A stretch of 35,219 nucleotides of DNA, taken from NCBI GenBank assembly GCA_944350415.1, contig CALVOY010000005.1, forward strand, positions 1-35,219, in the 5' to 3' direction. Position numbers and translations under genes: made by a program. The stretch is from an uncultured Bacilli bacterium. Lineage in GTDB: Bacteria > Bacillota_I > Bacilli_A > RF39 > UBA660. This document shows, one piece after another, positions 31,766 through 35,219 of this stretch; the first letter of the stretch is position 1, and every line of letters begins with the position of its first letter. The notes under the pieces were generated by a model that was given only the letters and a program-made list of their open reading frames with translations, had not been told where the DNA came from and did not search any database.

Positions 31766-33040
31766 ATGGAATTACTAGAAAAAGTACTATCAGGTGACAA
31801 CATTTATGAAGCGTACAAGAGAGTGTATAGCAACAAAGGAGCAAGTGGAGTAGATGGTGTTACTGTTGATGAATTAGAAGAATATCTAAAACATCATCTA
31901 AATGAAATCAAAGAACAAATCAGAAACAGGAAATATAAACCTAATCCAGTCAAAAGAGTGTATATTCCGAAAGATAATGGTGATAAAAGAGCGCTAGGAA
32001 TACCAACAGTAATAGATAGAGTGATACAACAAGCAATAGTGCAAGTTTTAACTCCAGTATACGAAGAACAATTCAGTGAAACTAGTTATGGATTTCGTCC
32101 TAAACGTTCTTGTGAAATGGCTGTTGTTAAAGCGCTAGAGTATTTTAATGATGGTTATGACTGGATAGTAGATATAGACCTAGAAAAATTCTTTGATACA
32201 GTATGTCATGATAAATTAATAAGCATTATAATGAAGACTGTACATGATGGTGAATTAGTATCCTTGATAAGGAAATTTCTAGTAAGTGGAGTAATGGAAA
32301 ATGGTGTTGTTTCACCAACAAAAGTTGGAACACCACAAGGTGGAAATCTATCACCTTTATTATCTAATATCATGCTAAATGAATTAGATAAAGAACTTGA
32401 AAAGCGAGGCTTAAACTTTGTTAGATATGCAGACGATTGTATAATCATGGTTAAAAGTGAAAAAGCAGCGAATAGAGTAATGGAAAGTATAGTAAAATTT
32501 ATTGGAAAGAAGTTAGGATTAAAAGTTAATGCTACTAAAAGTAAAGTTGATAGACCCAGAGGAATAAAATATCTAGGTTATGGATTCTATCAAAACAAAG
32601 GCGGAACTTGGAAACCTAAACCACATCTTAAATCTATTCAAAAGTTTAAAAGGAAGTTAAAACAATTAACCAAAAGGAGTTGGAGCATATCATTAGACAA
32701 TAGAATAAAAATGCTAAATTATGTAATAAGGGGCTGGGTAAACTATTTTAGAATTGCAGATATGAAAACTGAGATGAATAGAATAACCCATCATCTAAAT
32801 AGGAAAATTCGGTGCATAATTTGGAAGCAATGGAAGACTTGCAAACACAGAATGAAATGTTTGCAAGTTTTAGGCGTGGATAAAGATAATGCTAAAGCAT
32901 GTGCTTATTCGAGAAAAAGTTATTGGAGAAACAGCATGTCTATAATAATTCATAAAGCAATCTCCAATGATAGATTAAGACAAAAAGGACTAGTGTTTCC
33001 ACTAGACCATTACCTAAAAGTACATACTAATATAAACTGA
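31766..33040 (+). CDS. Group II intron reverse transcriptase/maturase
   Basis: The 424-aa protein helps splicing and copies the intron into DNA. RT domain blocks run in order: NKGASGVDGVTV, RRVYIPK-like KRVYIPKDNGDKRALGIPT, SYGFRPKRSC, the catalytic Asp in IVDIDLEKFFD, GTPQGGNLSPLLSN and YADD at 221-224. The maturase (GIIM) part follows with LNYVIRGWVNYFRIADM. There is no C-terminal HNH endonuclease, as is normal for class C, which needs a primer such as a replication fork. The ATG follows AGGAAAGGAC. Its stop codon overlaps the first bases of domain V. The frame is intact. Confidence 0.95.
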   Translation: MELLEKVLSGDNIYEAYKRVYSNKGASGVDGVTVDELEEYLKHHLNEIKEQIRNRKYKPNPVKRVYIPKDNGDKRALGIPTVIDRVIQQAIVQVLTPVYEEQFSETSYGFRPKRSCEMAVVKALEYFNDGYDWIVDIDLEKFFDTVCHDKLISIIMKTVHDGELVSLIRKFLVSGVMENGVVSPTKVGTPQGGNLSPLLSNIMLNELDKELEKRGLNFVRYADDCIIMVKSEKAANRVMESIVKFIGKKLGLKVNATKSKVDRPRGIKYLGYGFYQNKGGTWKPKPHLKSIQKFKRKLKQLTKRSWSISLDNRIKMLNYVIRGWVNYFRIADMKTEMNRITHHLNRKIRCIIWKQWKTCKHRMKCLQVLGVDKDNAKACAYSRKSYWRNSMSIIIHKAISNDRLRQKGLVFPLDHYLKVHTNIN

Positions 33041-33075
33041 ACCGCCGTATGCCGAACGGCACGTACGGTGGTGTG
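33039..33075 (+). ncRNA. Domain V of the group IIC intron (ribozyme core)
   Basis: The 37 bases GAACCGCCGTATGCC + GAAC + GGCACGTACGGTGGTGTG form the catalytic domain V hairpin with the GAAC tetraloop-like turn and CGT bulge. Compared with the O. iheyensis intron as I remember it, one upper-stem pair is G-C instead of A-U, a compensatory change that supports a working fold. Confidence 0.88.
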
Positions 33076-33169
33076 AGAGGGGCAAAATAAACTAATGTTT
33101 ATTTTTCTCTACTCGATTACTATTTATTTTATTTAATACTTATGTTAATATATAGTAGGATGTGATAAT

Positions 33170-35219
33170 GTGTTTAGTAAGTATATTAATTATATAAAAA
33201 ATAAAGTTGCCAATTTTAAAAAGCTAGATAAAAATAAAAGAAAATCAATAATACTAATGATTATTGTTATTATAACATTGTTTACATTTGTTATTGGAGC
33301 AACCTATGCTTATTTTGCTGTTCAAGGAAATAGTGGTAGTAATATTAATACCAATGTTATGTCAGGTGTAGTTGATAATTTATCGTTTTATTTTGGTGAA
33401 GAAATAAATATTCAAGCAACGGAAGAAAACTTTGGTCAAGGTATGGGTAATTTAAGTGATGCAACTACTGCTAGTGCTATGCTTAGGTCTAATGATGTAA
33501 CTAATACTGCTAGGGCTACATATAATATCTATTTAATAATAGAAAATAATAATTTTGTATATACAACAGAAGAACAAATACCAGAGATTGTTTTAAATGT
33601 AACTGATCCTAATGGTAATGTAGTAGAAAATATAACTGGATTAGTACGTTATGAAAATGGTTTTGATATTACAACTAGAACTGGGGGTTTTTTATTAGTT
33701 GCTGATTATGTAATAGAAACTAATAATGTAAGAGAGACTATTCAAAGTTGGGATATTGAGGTAACATTTGTTAATTTAGATAGTGATCAACAAGCCAATA
33801 CAGAGAAAAGTTTAAATGCTAAATTATATTTAACCCAAGAACAAATGAGTTCTTATGAACTAACAGAAATAAATAGTATAACAACAGTTAGTACCCATGA
33901 AAGTGTTACAGCCACCCTTAATTTGACTAATGGTAGCGCTGGAATAGATAAATATTATTATGGTATAGAAGAAGTAAGTGATACTATTTCTTATACGGGA
34001 ACTAGTAATGTAAGAAGATTAAGTAATTTGGCTAGTATAGATACTGTAGAATATGTTGAAAGTGATAGTAATACTTATGTATTTGATAATTTAAAAGAAA
34101 ATAGTGATTATAATATATATAGTTATGTTGTAGATAATAATAAAGTAAGTTCTAATGTATATACAACTACGGTTAGAACAGATGAATATATATATCCTAA
34201 AATAAATAATGTCGAATATGATGTAACTTTAAATAGCATGACATTAAATGTAGATGCTAGTAATGGAACTAATGAAATAGTAAGTTATATGTATAGTATA
34301 GATAATGGTAATAGTTATGTTACTAGTGAATCTAATAATTATACATTTAATGATCTAACTGATTCTACTACTTATGATGTAAAAATTAAAGTTGTTGATA
34401 GTTATAATCGTGAGTCAACAGTCTATTATGAGGCTATTACAACAGTTGTTTATATCCTTCCAGTTATTAGTAGAGTTGATGTAGATACTACTTATAATTC
34501 TATTAGTTTAACACCAGTTGGGGTTGATGGTACATTTGCTATAAGTAAGTATTTATATGCAATTAATGATGGAGAATATCAAGAAAGTAATGTATTTAGT
34601 AATTTAGATGAGAATACTACTTATAAAATAAATGTTAAAGCAATTGATAGTTATGGTAGAGAATCAATAGTATATAGTACTAATGTTACTACAGATGAGT
34701 ATATTCTTCCTGTAGTAACTGGTGTTACTAGTAGTTCTAATAGTAATTCTATTACTTTAAATATATCTGCTAGTGATGGAGATGGTAGTGTAGTTACTTA
34801 TCATTATTCTAGAGATGATGGTAGCAATTATGTAACAAGTAACAGTAATAGTTATACTTTTACAGATTTATCAAGTAATACAATTTATTATATTAAAGTT
34901 TATGTAACTGATAGTAATGGTCGAGTTAGTGGTGAGTATAGTACTAGTGTTTCTACTAAGTTTCCATCACTGGCTCAATATGTTATGAATTTATATGTTG
35001 AAGATGGAGTAAATGATATATATTTACATGATGGTGTAGGTACATATGGTTCACTTGAGGCAGGAGATAATTCATATCGGTATGCTGGTGGGGATTATGA
35101 GATAGCAGATGCATATAAAGGGACGTATGATGAAATATTTGGAGAGTTAGTATTACAAGATGGAATGTCCGGAAGTTTTTATTTAAGTTATGAAATGGAA
35201 AATAATTATTATTCAGTGT
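33170..35219 (+). CDS. Surface protein: TasA/camelysin-like N-terminus and Fn3-like repeats (partial)
   Basis: The frame is open from GTG 33170 to the window end (683 codons, incomplete). AGGATGTGAT lies just upstream; the overlapping ATG at 33168 stops after nine codons. Residues about 24-50 are a signal anchor ending in GATYAYFAV, the SipW-type cleavage context of TasA and camelysin. A beta-rich domain of about 170 residues follows, then four fibronectin-III-like units; the last three start with YIYPK, YILPV and YILPV at about residues 341, 428 and 511. From about 600 comes a domain with IYLHDGVGTYGSLEAGDNSY and RYAGGDY, seen in repeat-rich surface proteins of gut Bacillota as I recall. It is probably secreted and matrix- or wall-associated. 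Ser, Thr, Asn and Asp dominate. The intron ends 52 bases upstream. Confidence 0.85.
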   Translation, partial: MFSKYINYIKNKVANFKKLDKNKRKSIILMIIVIITLFTFVIGATYAYFAVQGNSGSNINTNVMSGVVDNLSFYFGEEINIQATEENFGQGMGNLSDATTASAMLRSNDVTNTARATYNIYLIIENNNFVYTTEEQIPEIVLNVTDPNGNVVENITGLVRYENGFDITTRTGGFLLVADYVIETNNVRETIQSWDIEVTFVNLDSDQQANTEKSLNAKLYLTQEQMSSYELTEINSITTVSTHESVTATLNLTNGSAGIDKYYYGIEEVSDTISYTGTSNVRRLSNLASIDTVEYVESDSNTYVFDNLKENSDYNIYSYVVDNNKVSSNVYTTTVRTDEYIYPKINNVEYDVTLNSMTLNVDASNGTNEIVSYMYSIDNGNSYVTSESNNYTFNDLTDSTTYDVKIKVVDSYNRESTVYYEAITTVVYILPVISRVDVDTTYNSISLTPVGVDGTFAISKYLYAINDGEYQESNVFSNLDENTTYKINVKAIDSYGRESIVYSTNVTTDEYILPVVTGVTSSSNSNSITLNISASDGDGSVVTYHYSRDDGSNYVTSNSNSYTFTDLSSNTIYYIKVYVTDSNGRVSGEYSTSVSTKFPSLAQYVMNLYVEDGVNDIYLHDGVGTYGSLEAGDNSYRYAGGDYEIADAYKGTYDEIFGELVLQDGMSGSFYLSYEMENNYYSV

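Larger units (their letters stand above)
31238..33117 (+). mobile_element. Group IIC intron, apparently complete
   Basis: The 5' end reads GTGTGCCGTGCATGGCG, then AGAGGGTGAAAGTCCC. Internal segments TACCGCGGGAGGTCT and GTCAGCAGAGGTCGTAGTAC also correspond to parts of the Oceanobacillus iheyensis group IIC intron as I recall it. The RT frame lies in domain IV, domain V is at 33039-33075 and domain VI ends in ACTCGAT with a 3' AT. Length is about 1.88 kb. It sits downstream of a terminator-like hairpin, as expected for class C. It is a self-splicing ribozyme and retroelement. Everything needed for activity seems present. It separates that hairpin from the surface protein gene starting at 33170. 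Confidence 0.92.

Noticed and set aside
33168-33197. ATG at 33168 as start of the surface protein
   Set aside because: Its frame stops after nine codons; the overlapping GTG at 33170 opens the long frame with correct ribosome-site spacing.
1-35219. CRISPR array or cas genes
   Set aside because: No regularly spaced repeats and no Cas-like protein were seen on either strand.

Overview
This is a low-GC (roughly 30 %) window from a Bacillota chromosome. Strong AGGAGG-type ribosome binding sites, many intrinsic terminators, a cysteine-type L33, SpoIIIAH/GerE/GerM homologues and LTA-synthase-like and LicD-like genes all fit. The style (short operons, many small membrane proteins, a YAYF-type surface protein) suggests an uncultured host-associated Bacilli/Erysipelotrichia-like lineage; the clade is inference. 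UGA acts as a normal stop (for example at 26829-26831 and 27467-27469), so this is not a code-4 mollicute.

Layout. 1-6206: a lipoprotein, an ABC-2 exporter pair (ATPase and permease), an unknown 295-aa protein and a MacB/FtsX-type ABC fusion. 6324-9307: a class B penicillin-binding protein, ribosomal protein L33 and elongation factor P. 9441-11288: three sporulation-type genes, spoIIIAH, gerE and gerM, directly after efp. In Bacillus subtilis efp lies beside the whole spoIIIA operon; here AA to AG are absent from this place.

11714-18912 is accessory. It holds a coiled-coil membrane protein plus an amidoligase, a 686-aa protein with an ADP-ribosyltransferase-like core on the minus strand, an IS1634-family element whose transposase carries one in-frame amber stop, a small frameshifted gene, and a tRNA-Gly(UCC). 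A 35-base imperfect copy of the tRNA 3' end and its terminator lies 4.85 kb away at 13959-13993, so 13959-18845 looks like a tRNA-linked island remnant.

19159-25379: an LTA-synthase-like sulfatase diverges from a DUF2974-type hydrolase and a LicD-type transferase (probable envelope polymer functions). A metal-sensing ArsR repressor, its palindromic operator and a CPC-type P-type ATPase follow. 25387-31009: mostly small membrane or unknown proteins, an HD hydrolase, a membrane/papain-like fusion, a DedA protein and two gene remnants.

31238-33117 is a complete group IIC intron with its reverse transcriptase, sitting just after a terminator-like hairpin as is usual for that class. It is followed by a GTG-started surface protein with a TasA/camelysin-like N-terminus and fibronectin-III-like repeats that runs off the window end.

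The parts that best deserve a second look are the condensed sporulation cluster, the ART-like protein with its possible leader attenuator, the amidoligase pair, and the tRNA-bounded island whose two end repeats differ by inversion of a 3-base spacer.
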